Positions 34,200-44,085 are shown, numbered from the stretch's first letter. The stretch: 64,000 bases of DNA from Paracoccus alkanivorans (GCF_003697785.1 NZ_QOKZ01000004.1:1-64000); one strand, 5' to 3'. The notes: generated from the sequence alone by a model not told the origin. Program-made: numbers and translations.

Positions 34200-37100
34200 T
34201 GCGCAAGATAATCACCATCCTCTTCGCCATTCTCTTTCCGCTCGCCGTGCTGGCGCAAAGCGCCGCCGAGCTCTCTGAACAGACCGAGGACGACCGCGGC
34301 TTTCTGACCCGGCTATTGGAGGAAAACCTTTCCGGGGCGGGCCGACAGGTCATCATCAAGGGTTTCGAAGGGGCGCTGTCCTCGCGCGCGACCTTCCAGC
34401 AGATCACCATCGCCGATGCCGATGGAATCTGGCTGACATTGAATAATGGCGCGATCCAGTGGAACAGAGCCGCACTGTTGCGCGGCAGGATCGAAATCGC
34501 CGAACTTTCCGCATCCGAGATCCAACTGCCGCGCCTGCCGGGCGGGGGCGGCGAGAAGAGGCCGCAGGCCGAGGCCAAGGAGTTCGCGCTGCCCGAACTG
34601 CCGGTATCTGTCGGTATCGACAAGATCCAGGCTGACAGGGTCGAATTGGGCGAACCGGTGATCGGCATTCCCGCAGCGATATCGGCAGCGGGCAGCATGA
34701 GTCTTGCCGGAGGTGAGGGAAAAGCGGATCTGACCATCAACCGATTGGACGGACCGCGCGGCGCTTTTGTCCTGAGCGCGGGCTACGCCAACGAAACCAA
34801 GATACTGAGCCTGAACCTGTCCCTGGACGAGGCCGCCGATGGCCTGCTGGTCAACCTGATCGACCTTTACGACAAGCCTTCTGTCTCGGCCCAGATCAGT
34901 GGCGAGGGGCCACTGGACGGCTTCACCGCAGATCTGCGTCTTGCCACCAACGGGCAACCGCGAGTCACCGGGAGCGCTTCGTTGACCGCCGAAACATCGG
35001 AGGATGGTGCACCGGGGCGCGCCTTTCGGCTTGAGCTGGGCGGCGATGTCGCCTCGCTGCTTCCACCTGACGACCGGACCTTCTTTGGCCCGAACACCCA
35101 ACTTCTGGCCGAAGGCTGGCGCGGAGATGATGGCCGGCTGAACGTGCCGGTGCTGATGATCGATACCGACGCGCTGAATGTTTCGGGTTCGGTCGCCACC
35201 AATCCACAGGGCGCCCCGCAAAGCGCTGTGCTGCTGATGACGCTTGGCCGGGATGCCGGCGCAACCGATGTGCCGGTCAAGCTGCCTGGCGCGGGGGACG
35301 ACGCCACGGTCGAATCGGGGCGGCTCGAATTGCAATACGATGCAGCCGAGGGCGAAGGCTGGACGCTCGAAGGGCGGATTGGTCAACTCGATCAGGGTGA
35401 GGTCAGGATCGGGGCCCTTACGCTGGACGGCTCCGGTCAGGTGGTGCTGGACGATTCCAACTCCCTGTCCGAGATTACCGGTGCGCTCGATTTCGGTGGC
35501 GAGCAGATCGAATTCAACGATCCAGGGCTGGCGCAAGCGGTCGGCGACGCCATCACCGGCAATGCGGTATTCACCTATGGCGGCGGCCAACTCGAGATCA
35601 GCGAGCTTGCGGTGGATGGCGCCGATTATGGCCTGTCTGGCTATAGCCTGCTGTCCGACCTGACGGGCGGGCTGATGCTGTCGCTGGACATGGAAGCCCG
35701 TTACCAGGACCTGGAACGGCTTTCGACTTTGGCCGGCCGCCCAATGTCCGGCCGTGCGGATGCCTCTGTTTCCGGCTATTACACGATCCTGACCAAGGCC
35801 TTCGACATCGATGCAAGAGTCGAGGGCAACGATATTTCCGTCGATCAGGAACAGCTGGACAACCTGCTTGCGGGACAATCCCGGATCGTCGCACAGGCCC
35901 GCCGCGACGAGACTGGGATCGACCTGCGCAACTTCTCGATCAACGCGCATGGGCTGACGGCTGAGGCGCAGGGATATCTGAACAGCAATTCCAGCGATGT
36001 TACGGCGCAGATCTCGATGCCTTCGCTCGCCGATATCGGTGCGGACTATGCGGGTTCGCTTCTGGCCCAGGCAAAGCTGAACGGGGCCGAGGGCGAGCGC
36101 CAGCTTTCGCTGAGCGGCGATGCGGAAGATCTGAAAATAGGCATCGATGCGCTGGACCGCGCCCTGCAAGGCCGCACCAACCTGATGCTTTTGGCCAGCG
36201 AGGTTGAGAGCGGATATCAGATCAAGAGCTTTCAACTCGCCAATCCGCAACTGAAAGCGGAAGCTGAGGGGAATTTTGCTCAGAATGCGCTGGATGCAAC
36301 GGCAAATCTCTCGATCCCCGACTTGGCGGTCATCCAGCCCGACTGGTCGGGTGACCTGAACGCCACTGCCAAGCTGAGCGAGGAGAACGGCACCCGTTTC
36401 ATCGATCTGACCGGCACAAGCGAAAATCTGGGCTTCGGTCAGCAAGGCACCAATGTGGCAACGACCGGAACCACCGATTTGCAGGTGAAGGCCGAGGAAA
36501 AATCCGGTGTTATCACTTTGCGCGACGTCGAACTGACGAATGAGCAGATCAATGCTACCGCCGAGGGTGTGTATGGCGAGGGCGTCACGGATGTTTCGGC
36601 GAAAGTGGATATTTCCGCACTCGCGCCGCTGGTCGCCGGATGGCACGGTTCCTTGAGTGCTGATGCCAATCTGCGCGAAACGGGCGATGGCGGACGTCGG
36701 CTCGAGGTCAACGGAACCGGCCGTGATCTCGCCTTCGGGCAAGCGCAGGTAGATAATGCGCTGGCAGGCGAAACGCAGCTTAGACTCACCGGGACCGAGC
36801 GCGACGGAGTCTTCCAGATAGACGAGGCGCAGGTCGATAACCCGCGATTGAGCGCCCAGGCATCGGGCAAGGTCGGAAAGGGTGTGACCGACATCGCAGC
36901 CGCGCTGAATGCCGGCGACCTGAGTTTCCTTGGAAATGGTATCAGTGGTTCGGTGGATGCCGAGGCCCGGCTGATCGAAGAGGGCGGTACTCGCCGGATT
37001 TCAGCAGCCGGCACGGCAAACGGGCTATCGATCGGTCAGTCACGCGTGGACCCGGTCTTGCGCGGGCAAACCAGCTTTGATCTGGCCGCGACGCAATCGG

Positions 37101-38680
37101 AGGCCGGGATTTCCCTGCAAAACCTGGATGTGAGCAATCCACAGATTCGGGTCACCGCAGACGGTAATCCCGCCGAAGCACTGAATATCGACGCGAGGCT
37201 GAGTGATCTCGCCCTGATTCAACCGGGTTTCCCCGGTCCGGTCGAGGTTCAGGGCACGCTGCGCGAGACCGATCAGAATTTCATCGTCGATCTGGGGGTC
37301 ACGGCACCCGGCAGCACGCAAATGCAGATTGCGGGTTCTGCCGCCCGCGATTTCTCGGCCACCGATATCGGGATCACGGGCAGCACCGATGCCTCGGTCG
37401 CGAACAGCGCTATCCGGACACGCAGCATCGAGGGGCCGGTGAATTTCGACCTGCGGGTGAACGGGCAGCCTTCGCTGGAGGCGGTCAGCGGGCGGGTCCA
37501 GTTGCAGGGCGGAGATGTGGCAGAGCCGGGCCTGGGGCTGCGCATCGAAGGTCTGGATGTGACGGCCGATCTGCAGAACGGCCGAATCCAGGTGGATGGC
37601 GCCGGCAATGTCGCGGCGGGAGGAAGGATAGCGGTCAGCGGTCCGGTCGATCTGCGCGCAGGGACGCTGGATATCGGCGTTACGCTGGACGATGTCGTGG
37701 CGCGCGACCCGAACCTTTACGAAATCACCCTTTCCGGCGATGTCCGCATGGCGGGCCGCAATGCCGACGGCCCGCTGATTTCTGGCCGTATAGATGTGGA
37801 CAAGGCCGAGATCCGTATCCCGTCGACCGGGTTGGGCGGGGCCAAGTCAATTCCGGATATCAAACATGTGGGCGACAAGCGGCCACCGCGCTCCACCCGG
37901 GCGAAGGCCGGGCTCGAGCCTTTTGGCAGCCCTGCATCGCGTGAAGCCGGATTGGGTGGACCGCCCGCAACGCCACCGGCCAATCCGCCTCGGCTGGATC
38001 TGCTCATCAATGCGCCGAACCAGATATTCATCCGTGGCCGCGGCGTGGATGCCGAGATGGGCGGAGATCTGCGGGTTACGGGCACGACACGAAATGTCAT
38101 TCCCATCGGCCATCTGGAACTGATCCGCGGCCGGGTCGACCTGCTGGGCAAACGCTTCACGCTGACCGAGGGGCTGGTTGAAATGCAGGGCAGCATGATC
38201 CCGGTCATAAGGCTGGTGGCCGAAACCTCCGAGGATGGTGTCACCACCCGGATCATCATCGATGGCGAGGCCCGCGACCCCGATATCATTTTCGAATCGT
38301 CGCCGGAAATGCCCGAGGAGGAGGTTCTGTCCCAGCTTCTGTTCGGGCGTGGACTGGACAATATCAGCCCGTTGCAGGCGGCTCAGCTTGCCAATGCGAT
38401 TGCGGTTCTGGCCGGGCGTGCCGGGGAAGGCATCGTCGGACGTCTGCGCAACCAGGTCGGTTTGGACGATCTGGATCTTGCGACGGATGACGAGGGCAAT
38501 GTGCAGGTGCGGGCGGGAAAATACCTGACCGACAATGTCTATACCGATGTTGCGGTCGGCGATGACGGAAAGAGCACGCTGAACCTGAACCTCGACATTT
38601 CGGACACGCTTCGCGCACGCGGATCGGTCGCCAGCGATGGCGAGAGCACGATCGGGATCTTTTTCGAACGCGATTACTGA
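34199..38680 (+). CDS. tamB: Translocation and assembly module inner-membrane subunit TamB
   Basis: A 1493-residue AsmA-like bridge protein: an N-terminal hydrophobic anchor/signal (about 3-20), a very long repetitive beta-rich periplasmic region (taco-fold groove; recurring LxLTGxxxxL strands), and the C-terminal DUF490/TamB domain (about 1200-1493, including RGRVDLLGKRFTLTEG and LSQLLFGRGLDN). It ends in FFERDY. Such proteins span the periplasm and are thought to move phospholipids to the outer membrane; TamA is the outer partner. Internal tandem similarity explains the many long shadow frames. Confidence 0.95.
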   Translation: MRKIITILFAILFPLAVLAQSAAELSEQTEDDRGFLTRLLEENLSGAGRQVIIKGFEGALSSRATFQQITIADADGIWLTLNNGAIQWNRAALLRGRIEIAELSASEIQLPRLPGGGGEKRPQAEAKEFALPELPVSVGIDKIQADRVELGEPVIGIPAAISAAGSMSLAGGEGKADLTINRLDGPRGAFVLSAGYANETKILSLNLSLDEAADGLLVNLIDLYDKPSVSAQISGEGPLDGFTADLRLATNGQPRVTGSASLTAETSEDGAPGRAFRLELGGDVASLLPPDDRTFFGPNTQLLAEGWRGDDGRLNVPVLMIDTDALNVSGSVATNPQGAPQSAVLLMTLGRDAGATDVPVKLPGAGDDATVESGRLELQYDAAEGEGWTLEGRIGQLDQGEVRIGALTLDGSGQVVLDDSNSLSEITGALDFGGEQIEFNDPGLAQAVGDAITGNAVFTYGGGQLEISELAVDGADYGLSGYSLLSDLTGGLMLSLDMEARYQDLERLSTLAGRPMSGRADASVSGYYTILTKAFDIDARVEGNDISVDQEQLDNLLAGQSRIVAQARRDETGIDLRNFSINAHGLTAEAQGYLNSNSSDVTAQISMPSLADIGADYAGSLLAQAKLNGAEGERQLSLSGDAEDLKIGIDALDRALQGRTNLMLLASEVESGYQIKSFQLANPQLKAEAEGNFAQNALDATANLSIPDLAVIQPDWSGDLNATAKLSEENGTRFIDLTGTSENLGFGQQGTNVATTGTTDLQVKAEEKSGVITLRDVELTNEQINATAEGVYGEGVTDVSAKVDISALAPLVAGWHGSLSADANLRETGDGGRRLEVNGTGRDLAFGQAQVDNALAGETQLRLTGTERDGVFQIDEAQVDNPRLSAQASGKVGKGVTDIAAALNAGDLSFLGNGISGSVDAEARLIEEGGTRRISAAGTANGLSIGQSRVDPVLRGQTSFDLAATQSEAGISLQNLDVSNPQIRVTADGNPAEALNIDARLSDLALIQPGFPGPVEVQGTLRETDQNFIVDLGVTAPGSTQMQIAGSAARDFSATDIGITGSTDASVANSAIRTRSIEGPVNFDLRVNGQPSLEAVSGRVQLQGGDVAEPGLGLRIEGLDVTADLQNGRIQVDGAGNVAAGGRIAVSGPVDLRAGTLDIGVTLDDVVARDPNLYEITLSGDVRMAGRNADGPLISGRIDVDKAEIRIPSTGLGGAKSIPDIKHVGDKRPPRSTRAKAGLEPFGSPASREAGLGGPPATPPANPPRLDLLINAPNQIFIRGRGVDAEMGGDLRVTGTTRNVIPIGHLELIRGRVDLLGKRFTLTEGLVEMQGSMIPVIRLVAETSEDGVTTRIIIDGEARDPDIIFESSPEMPEEEVLSQLLFGRGLDNISPLQAAQLANAIAVLAGRAGEGIVGRLRNQVGLDDLDLATDDEGNVQVRAGKYLTDNVYTDVAVGDDGKSTLNLNLDISDTLRARGSVASDGESTIGIFFERDY

Positions 38681-38732
38681 ACGGTTATCTGTCAGGCAAT
38701 TGATCGGAGGCAGGTCCGTGTCGCGGAATCAA

Positions 38733-40316
38733 TCAATAGGCTCCCACTGCGGCGGAAAGCGAATTTTCCGCCGGTTTCGACGGAATGGTAGCCGTCTCCG
38801 GCTTTACCGCCCTGTTCATCCGGAAACACAGCATCCTCTGCCCGCCGCTGATTTGCGAAACAGTCCAGCCGATCAACTGCCCCTCCGGCCCTGATATCGC
38901 GCCGTTGCTGCGTTTATCCTCGTCTTCTGACATCAGCAGGCGTTCACACAGGGCATCGAATCCCGGACCAGCCTTGATTCTGGTCTTCCAGCCTTCAATG
39001 GCATCAAGCACCGTGCGCGCATCCCCTCCCCAGAGATCCCGGTAAGCCCTGTTGGACAGGACGAGCTTTCCGCCTGGCCCAAAGACGACCAATGCATCGT
39101 CCAGCCCGTCCAGAACGGTCTTGCCCATCAAGAGCTCTGCCCGAAACTCCCGGGTCATCGAGGTTTCCGAGGTGATATCCTCGAACAGAAAGGCGACAGC
39201 GCCATCGGGATGCGGGCAGCCGGTCACCCTATAGGTTTGTCCACCCGGAAGCGACCATTCCTCGACATGATGACCAGATGCGGCAGCTGCTTCGAGATTT
39301 CCGATCGTCTTTCGCCAACTGCGGTAATCCCTGGGTTCGGGCACCACGCGGCGTTCCCGGAGCTGATCAAGAAAATCCACCAGCTTTGGTCGGGTGGCCA
39401 GCATCTCGGCGGGCAAGCCGGTCAGCTCGATCAAGGCTGGATTGAAAAGCTGCAGATTCCGCTGCCGGTCGAAAATCGCCAGCCCGATATGCAGGGCGGC
39501 GAATGTCTTGGTCAGGGTCTGGACGAATTCACGCAGAATGACCTCTGCCCGCACTGCGGCGTCCGCAGGCAGGGCGAAGAATATTGTCTCGTCCCCATAA
39601 GCGTGACTGTAGCAATCGAACCAGTATGTCTTGCCATCGGTTTCCAGCGTGGCCCGGCAGAACTCTGCATCGGTCCTTGGCGGGTCAAGCAGCCGGGGCA
39701 GTGGCCAACCGAGGGAGGCGACTTCCTCGGCACGTTTCAGATAGGCCGCGTTCGCCCAGGTAATGCGATCTTGCGCATCCTGCCGCCAGATCAAGGTCGG
39801 CGTGTTGTCGAGTGCATGCCGCAACAGGTCGAGTTCTTCCTTCATGGCCTGTTGAGACAGTGCATCGACACTGACGGATGACTGTTCGGGCCGAATATCC
39901 GACAGGGTCAGGCGTGTCAGTTGCTCTCCCATGTTTTCAATCACAAGGAGAATTTCATTTCCCTTTGGGCCATTGCTCCCAACGAGTTCGATTCTATCCG
40001 GACGTTCAGGCTTGCTCAGTTCCACTGCCGCTTCCGGAAAGCGAGCCTCGATCCAGCCCTGCAGCCTCTGCCATTCGGAACCCTTGGCGCAGCGATGACT
40101 CAGCAGGCTATGGGCCGGGGGGGTAGCATCAATCAGTTTTTTGTTTTTGAACAAAAATACTGTCGGAATATGACGGTCTGCGGCACCGCCCCTGGAACCC
40201 CGCCCATTGCGGCCACGCATATGATCCCAGGCCCTTATCAATGCCATTGCGAACAGGACTGACAAGGTTCCAACGACAAAAGCCAACTCGGCAATCCATA
40301 TGACAGAAGTATCCAC
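38733..40316 (-). CDS. Membrane-anchored PAS-domain protein lacking a kinase domain
   Basis: A 527-residue protein with one N-terminal membrane helix (about 5-28) and at least three PAS-like modules (about 160-270, 280-385 and 400-490; e.g. LDNTPTLIWRQDAQDRITWANAAYL and LGLAIFDRQRNLQLFNPALIE). It lacks the histidine box and HATPase region that PAS sensor kinases carry, and the reading frame ends naturally in a non-conserved tail. The start is GTG with AAGGAA upstream. It is encoded 69 bases downstream of regB on the same strand, so it may tune RegB or work as a stand-alone sensor (inference). Convergent with tamB. Confidence 0.78.
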   Translation of the reverse strand: MDTSVIWIAELAFVVGTLSVLFAMALIRAWDHMRGRNGRGSRGGAADRHIPTVFLFKNKKLIDATPPAHSLLSHRCAKGSEWQRLQGWIEARFPEAAVELSKPERPDRIELVGSNGPKGNEILLVIENMGEQLTRLTLSDIRPEQSSVSVDALSQQAMKEELDLLRHALDNTPTLIWRQDAQDRITWANAAYLKRAEEVASLGWPLPRLLDPPRTDAEFCRATLETDGKTYWFDCYSHAYGDETIFFALPADAAVRAEVILREFVQTLTKTFAALHIGLAIFDRQRNLQLFNPALIELTGLPAEMLATRPKLVDFLDQLRERRVVPEPRDYRSWRKTIGNLEAAAASGHHVEEWSLPGGQTYRVTGCPHPDGAVAFLFEDITSETSMTREFRAELLMGKTVLDGLDDALVVFGPGGKLVLSNRAYRDLWGGDARTVLDAIEGWKTRIKAGPGFDALCERLLMSEDEDKRSNGAISGPEGQLIGWTVSQISGGQRMLCFRMNRAVKPETATIPSKPAENSLSAAVGAY

Positions 40317-40385
40317 CAGGAATTCCTTCGACGCTCAAACTCAACCATAAGGAGAATTACGTCAAAGGAAAGTAAAGATCCAGCC

Positions 40386-41699
40386 TCAGCTTTCCTGATG
40401 CGGATTCTCGCCAAGCGCGGCGCGGTCATCGATGCGCAGTCGATCCAGCGGCCAGATGACATCGACCGCTGCTCCGGGACCACCATTTGAGAAACGCAGG
40501 CGCGCGCCGGACCTCTCCAGCAGGGTCTTGGCGATAAACAGGCCCAACCCCATCCCCTCATAACCTTCACGATGGGCTCCGGTCCGGCGACTGGTCAGAT
40601 AGGGATCGCCGATGCGGGCAAGCAGGCTGGGCGGATATCCCGGCCCATCATCCCGAATGGAGACGGACAGTTCGTGATTATCATGCGTGGCTTCGATCAC
40701 GACATGTTTATCCGCGAAATCAACCGCATTCTGTATCAGGTTACGCAACGCATGGATGATCGCCGGATCCCGGCGAACGCTGATATCAGTCGCATGAATC
40801 TCCAACGATGGACCGCGATCGGCATGGGGTCCGATGGCATCCTCTATGATTGTGCTCAGCGGGGCGGAACGCAGCAGCAGATCGTCCTTTCCCGCCCTGC
40901 CCATGCTGCGCAGGATATGCGCGCACCGATCAGCTGAATCACGCAGGCTGGCAAGATCGTCAGCCAGCTCAGGGCGGTCTTGCCATTCGTCGATCAGTTC
41001 AGACGTGATGAGCTTGATGGTGGCCAGAGGCGTGCCCATCTCATGCGCGGCGGCGGCCACGACACCTCCAAGATGCTGCAGCCGCTGCTCTCGCGCCAGC
41101 GCCATCTGCGTGGCGAACAGCGCATTCGACGTGGCCGATAGCTCGGCCGTGACGCGATGCGCATAGCCCGAGAAAAAGAAAACCCCGATCACCAGGGCAA
41201 GCCAGTGCCCAATATCGAGGAGGGGATCAAGCCGCATGGCAGTTCCGTCGGGATAATGCACGGGAATTGCCAGCAATGCCGATAAAGTGATCAGCGCCAC
41301 CGTGGCAACCCCAAGCGCGAGCGTATGCCGTGCGTTCAGCGCGGTCGCGGCAATCGTTACAGGCGCAAGCACCAAAAGCGCGAACGGATTGGCCATGCCG
41401 CCAGTCAATCCCAGCAAGGCAGAGATTTGCGCAACGTCGAACAGCAGCTGGAACACGACGCTGTCAGGTGAAGTCCGCGCGGGGGCCTGCAGAAACAGCC
41501 ACAGATTCATACCGCCAGCAGCGGCGATCAGCAGCAGGGCCGGAAGGACGGGAAAAACCATCCCCATCGCCAATGCCGTGATGACCGCGGCCAGTTGCCC
41601 GGCAATTGCAAACCATCGCAATAGTGCCAGCGTTCGCATTCGAATTGGCTCTGCCTGAGGGATTTTTTCCGCAAAGCTTGCTGGTCCGGCTTCTGACAT
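40386..41699 (-). CDS. regB: Redox sensor histidine kinase RegB/PrrB
   Basis: Membrane histidine kinase controlling respiration, nitrogen, carbon and (where present) photosynthesis genes by ubiquinone redox state. It has 437 residues and about six membrane segments (25-185). The quinone-site motif GGMANPF is at 100-106. The H-box histidine is H219 (AHEMGTPLATIKL) and the redox-active cysteine C259 (DRCAHIL) lies exactly 40 residues later, the same spacing as H225/C265 in the Rhodobacter protein. N and G boxes (NLIQNAVDFA, DDGPGYP, GMGLGLFIAK) are intact. Divergent from senC. Confidence 0.96.
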   Translation of the reverse strand: MSEAGPASFAEKIPQAEPIRMRTLALLRWFAIAGQLAAVITALAMGMVFPVLPALLLIAAAGGMNLWLFLQAPARTSPDSVVFQLLFDVAQISALLGLTGGMANPFALLVLAPVTIAATALNARHTLALGVATVALITLSALLAIPVHYPDGTAMRLDPLLDIGHWLALVIGVFFFSGYAHRVTAELSATSNALFATQMALAREQRLQHLGGVVAAAAHEMGTPLATIKLITSELIDEWQDRPELADDLASLRDSADRCAHILRSMGRAGKDDLLLRSAPLSTIIEDAIGPHADRGPSLEIHATDISVRRDPAIIHALRNLIQNAVDFADKHVVIEATHDNHELSVSIRDDGPGYPPSLLARIGDPYLTSRRTGAHREGYEGMGLGLFIAKTLLERSGARLRFSNGGPGAAVDVIWPLDRLRIDDRAALGENPHQES

Positions 41700-41788
41700 G
41701 GACAATTCCCGATGCGACAATGCGCGCCTTGATACCGGCCACTGGATAAGCAATCAATGCATGTAGCGATTCAAATCAGGGCAAGCAA

Positions 41789-42418
41789 ATGGCAGACCGC
41801 AAGCTTCTTTTGATGGGCACCGCAATTACAATTGCTGTGCTCGCCGCCGGTACGGCCTATTTGACGCTTGGCAGGAATGGCGACATTTATGCGCAATGCA
41901 GCAAGAGCAACGTCGCCGGGGGGATGGACAGTTTCGGCACATCCTTCACCCTCACCAATCAGGACGGTAAGCGCGTTACGGATCAGGAGGTTTTCTCGAA
42001 ACCCTCCTTGCTGTATTTCGGTTATACATTCTGTCCCGATGTCTGCCCTCTCGACAGCGCCCGAAATGCCGAGGCTGCGGCAATCCTGAATGATCGCGGT
42101 GTGGAACTGCAAACCGTATTCATCACTGTCGACCCGCGCCGCGACACGCCGGAGGTTCTGGCGGATTTCACGGATGCGTTTTCAGACGATATGATCGGGC
42201 TGACTGGCACCGACGAGGAAATCGCGGCGGTCAACAAGGGATGGCGGAATTACTACAAGTTGAACGACGAGGAGGACGACGAATACTATCTGGTTGACCA
42301 CATGACAAATACCTATCTGGTCATGCCGGGAAATCAGACCGTCGAATTCTTCTCGCGCGATGAAGCCCCCGAAGTCCTGGCGGATCGCGCGGCCTGCTTT
42401 ATTGACGCGGCAACATAA
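41789..42418 (+). CDS. senC: SCO1/SenC/PrrC copper chaperone
   Basis: A 209-residue membrane-anchored periplasmic thioredoxin-fold protein that delivers copper to the CuA or CuB site of heme-copper oxidases. The anchor is about residues 7-26. Copper ligands are C82/C86 (FCPDVCP) and H171 (VDHMTNTYLV). It lies between divergent regB and co-directional regA, the classic Rhodobacterales arrangement. Confidence 0.95.
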   Translation: MADRKLLLMGTAITIAVLAAGTAYLTLGRNGDIYAQCSKSNVAGGMDSFGTSFTLTNQDGKRVTDQEVFSKPSLLYFGYTFCPDVCPLDSARNAEAAAILNDRGVELQTVFITVDPRRDTPEVLADFTDAFSDDMIGLTGTDEEIAAVNKGWRNYYKLNDEEDDEYYLVDHMTNTYLVMPGNQTVEFFSRDEAPEVLADRAACFIDAAT

Positions 42419-42478
42419 GCTACAAGCAGCCAGCAGCGCCCGATTCAACGGGCCTGGTATTTCGATCAAAGGCTGCGC

Positions 42479-43033
42479 ATGTCGGAAAACACCTTGGACA
42501 AAATTGGGCCGGACCCTTCCTTGCTGCTTGTCGATGACGATGAAATCTTCGTCAATCGGCTTGGCCGCGCAATGGAGAAACGTGGGTTTCGAACCCGAAC
42601 AGCGCTTGGCGTCGCAGAGGCCGAGCAAATGATCGCAGAGGCACCGCCCGCCTATGCCGTGATCGATCTCCGGCTCGAGGACGGGCATGGGCTGGACGTG
42701 GTGGATCATCTGCGGGAGCGCCGTCCCGATGCGAGGATTATTGTTCTGACGGGTTACGGAGCGATCGCAACGGCGGTTGCGGCGGTAAAAATGGGCGCAA
42801 CCGATTATCTGGCGAAACCGGCCGATGCAAATGACGTGACGTCCGCATTGTTGTCCACTACCGGTTCACTTCCCCCTCCTCCCAATAATCCGATGTCCGC
42901 CGACAGAATTAGATGGGAGCATATTCAACGCGTTTTCGAGCAATGTGATAGAAATGTCAGCGAGACTGCTCGCCGGTTACATATGCATCGAAGGACATTA
43001 CAGCGAATTCTTGCCAAGCGCGGACCCCGATAA
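42479..43033 (+). CDS. regA: Redox response regulator RegA/PrrA
   Basis: A 184-residue two-domain regulator, identical in length to Rhodobacter RegA. Receiver domain: acidic pocket VDDDE near residues 18-22, phosphoryl acceptor D63 (VIDLRLEDGHG), and lysine in LAKPADA. A proline-rich hinge (PPPPNNP) leads to a Fis-type helix-turn-helix (NVSETARRLHMHRRTLQRIL). SD: AAAGG. The senC-regA gap can fold so that GCAGCC pairs with the GGCTGC at the SD. Confidence 0.96.
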   Translation: MSENTLDKIGPDPSLLLVDDDEIFVNRLGRAMEKRGFRTRTALGVAEAEQMIAEAPPAYAVIDLRLEDGHGLDVVDHLRERRPDARIIVLTGYGAIATAVAAVKMGATDYLAKPADANDVTSALLSTTGSLPPPPNNPMSADRIRWEHIQRVFEQCDRNVSETARRLHMHRRTLQRILAKRGPR

Positions 43034-43109
43034 TAATTGAAAATAGATTTTTCTTTTCTCAGTGCGTATGATTCGCCACCTGAGACATGTATCTATGTGA
43101 AAGCAAAAA

Positions 43110-43421
43110 ATGGACATTGATTTCGACAAGATGTCGCTGAAGGAATTGCGAGCCCTTCAAGCAAAATTGGAGCGCGCCATCAATTCCTACGAAGACCGGA
43201 AACGGCGAGAGGCACTGGCAGCAGTTGAAAGTGCAGCGCGTGAATATGGCTTTAACCTGGCCGAACTGACGGGAAGCAAACCAAAGCGTGCAGGCACGGT
43301 AGCCCCGAAATACGCCAATCCAGAAGACCCTACACTGACCTGGACCGGTCGCGGCCGCAAGCCGCGTTGGGTTCTGGAGTGCCTGGAGAATGGCAAGACC
43401 CTGGATGATCTGCTGATCTGA
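43110..43421 (+). CDS. hvrA: H-NS family nucleoid protein HvrA
   Basis: A 103-residue H-NS-like protein: an N-terminal oligomerisation helix (about 5-50), a flexible linker, and a C-terminal DNA-binding domain with NPEDPTLTWTGRGRKPRWV (the H-NS core TWxGxGRxP). In Rhodobacter the gene after regA is hvrA, a trans-acting light/oxygen-responsive regulator, supporting the name. The SD is weak (GTGAAAG). A strong inverted repeat follows the stop. Confidence 0.93.
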   Translation: MDIDFDKMSLKELRALQAKLERAINSYEDRKRREALAAVESAAREYGFNLAELTGSKPKRAGTVAPKYANPEDPTLTWTGRGRKPRWVLECLENGKTLDDLLI

Positions 43422-43425
43422 CCCC

Positions 43426-43459
43426 GATAAAGTGACTGCATTATCGCAGTCACTTTATC
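43426..43459. terminator. Bidirectional terminator between hvrA and the HD gene
   Basis: A perfect 14-bp stem (GATAAAGTGACTGC pairing with GCAGTCACTTTATC, loop ATTATC) starts 4 bases after the hvrA stop and ends 2 bases from the convergent HD gene's stop. The symmetric position suggests it terminates both transcripts, though neither side has a long U-tract. Confidence 0.8.
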
Positions 43460-43461
43460 AT

Positions 43462-44073
43462 TCATAACTTTACGCTATCGATATCATTAAGAAGCCGAGT
43501 GAATTTCTTTAGAAATTCACCTCGAACCTCCATCGGTGGACGTATCCTTATTTCCAGATCTTCCAGAATATGTTCACATGAAATCGGAAACAGCTTTTCT
43601 GCTTCGTCCGTAGAAAATCCGGCAATTTGAACAGCTTCAAGCCGGGCCGATATTCGGTCGGCCGATTTTATACGTCTTTTGACCGGCGCCGGTATCTCCG
43701 TTGGCAATCCAAAGCGGCGATGGATTGCCGTCGTCAATCTTTCGTCCATCTCACCGTATTCTCGTCCCAGCGCCGCCTTCACCGGGGAGATCATGTCGCC
43801 GATGACATATTCGGGGGCATCGTGCAGCAGGGCCGCCAACCGCCAGATAGGCTCTTCCTCCGGGTTCAGGCGGTCAAAGATATGCTCGACAAGCAGCGAA
43901 TGCTCGGCCACCGAATATGGCCAGTCACCGCGCGTCTGGCCATTCCAGCGCGCAACAAAGGCAAGGCCATGCGCGATATCCTCGATCTCGATATCGACCG
44001 GAGTGGGGTCAAGAAGATCAAGGCGGCGCCCGGACAGCATCCGCTGCCAGGCGCGCCGTTGCTTGGCAGGCAT
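43462..44073 (-). CDS. HD-domain phosphohydrolase (YfbR-like)
   Basis: A 203-residue soluble HD-superfamily enzyme. Metal ligands: H in YSVAEHSLLV, HD in LLHDAPEYVIGD, and a downstream D in IKSADRISARLEA. This pattern matches the YfbR/5'-deoxynucleotidase group, so a nucleotide phosphatase role is likely. 12 bases downstream of secB on the same strand. Convergent with hvrA. Confidence 0.88.
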   Translation of the reverse strand: MPAKQRRAWQRMLSGRRLDLLDPTPVDIEIEDIAHGLAFVARWNGQTRGDWPYSVAEHSLLVEHIFDRLNPEEEPIWRLAALLHDAPEYVIGDMISPVKAALGREYGEMDERLTTAIHRRFGLPTEIPAPVKRRIKSADRISARLEAVQIAGFSTDEAEKLFPISCEHILEDLEIRIRPPMEVRGEFLKKFTRLLNDIDSVKL

Positions 44074-44085
44074 CGCCTTCTGCCG

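Noticed and set aside
34313..36742. Long minus-strand open frame opposite tamB
   Set aside because: Arises from the repetitive, GC-biased tamB coding sequence; no start signal or motifs.
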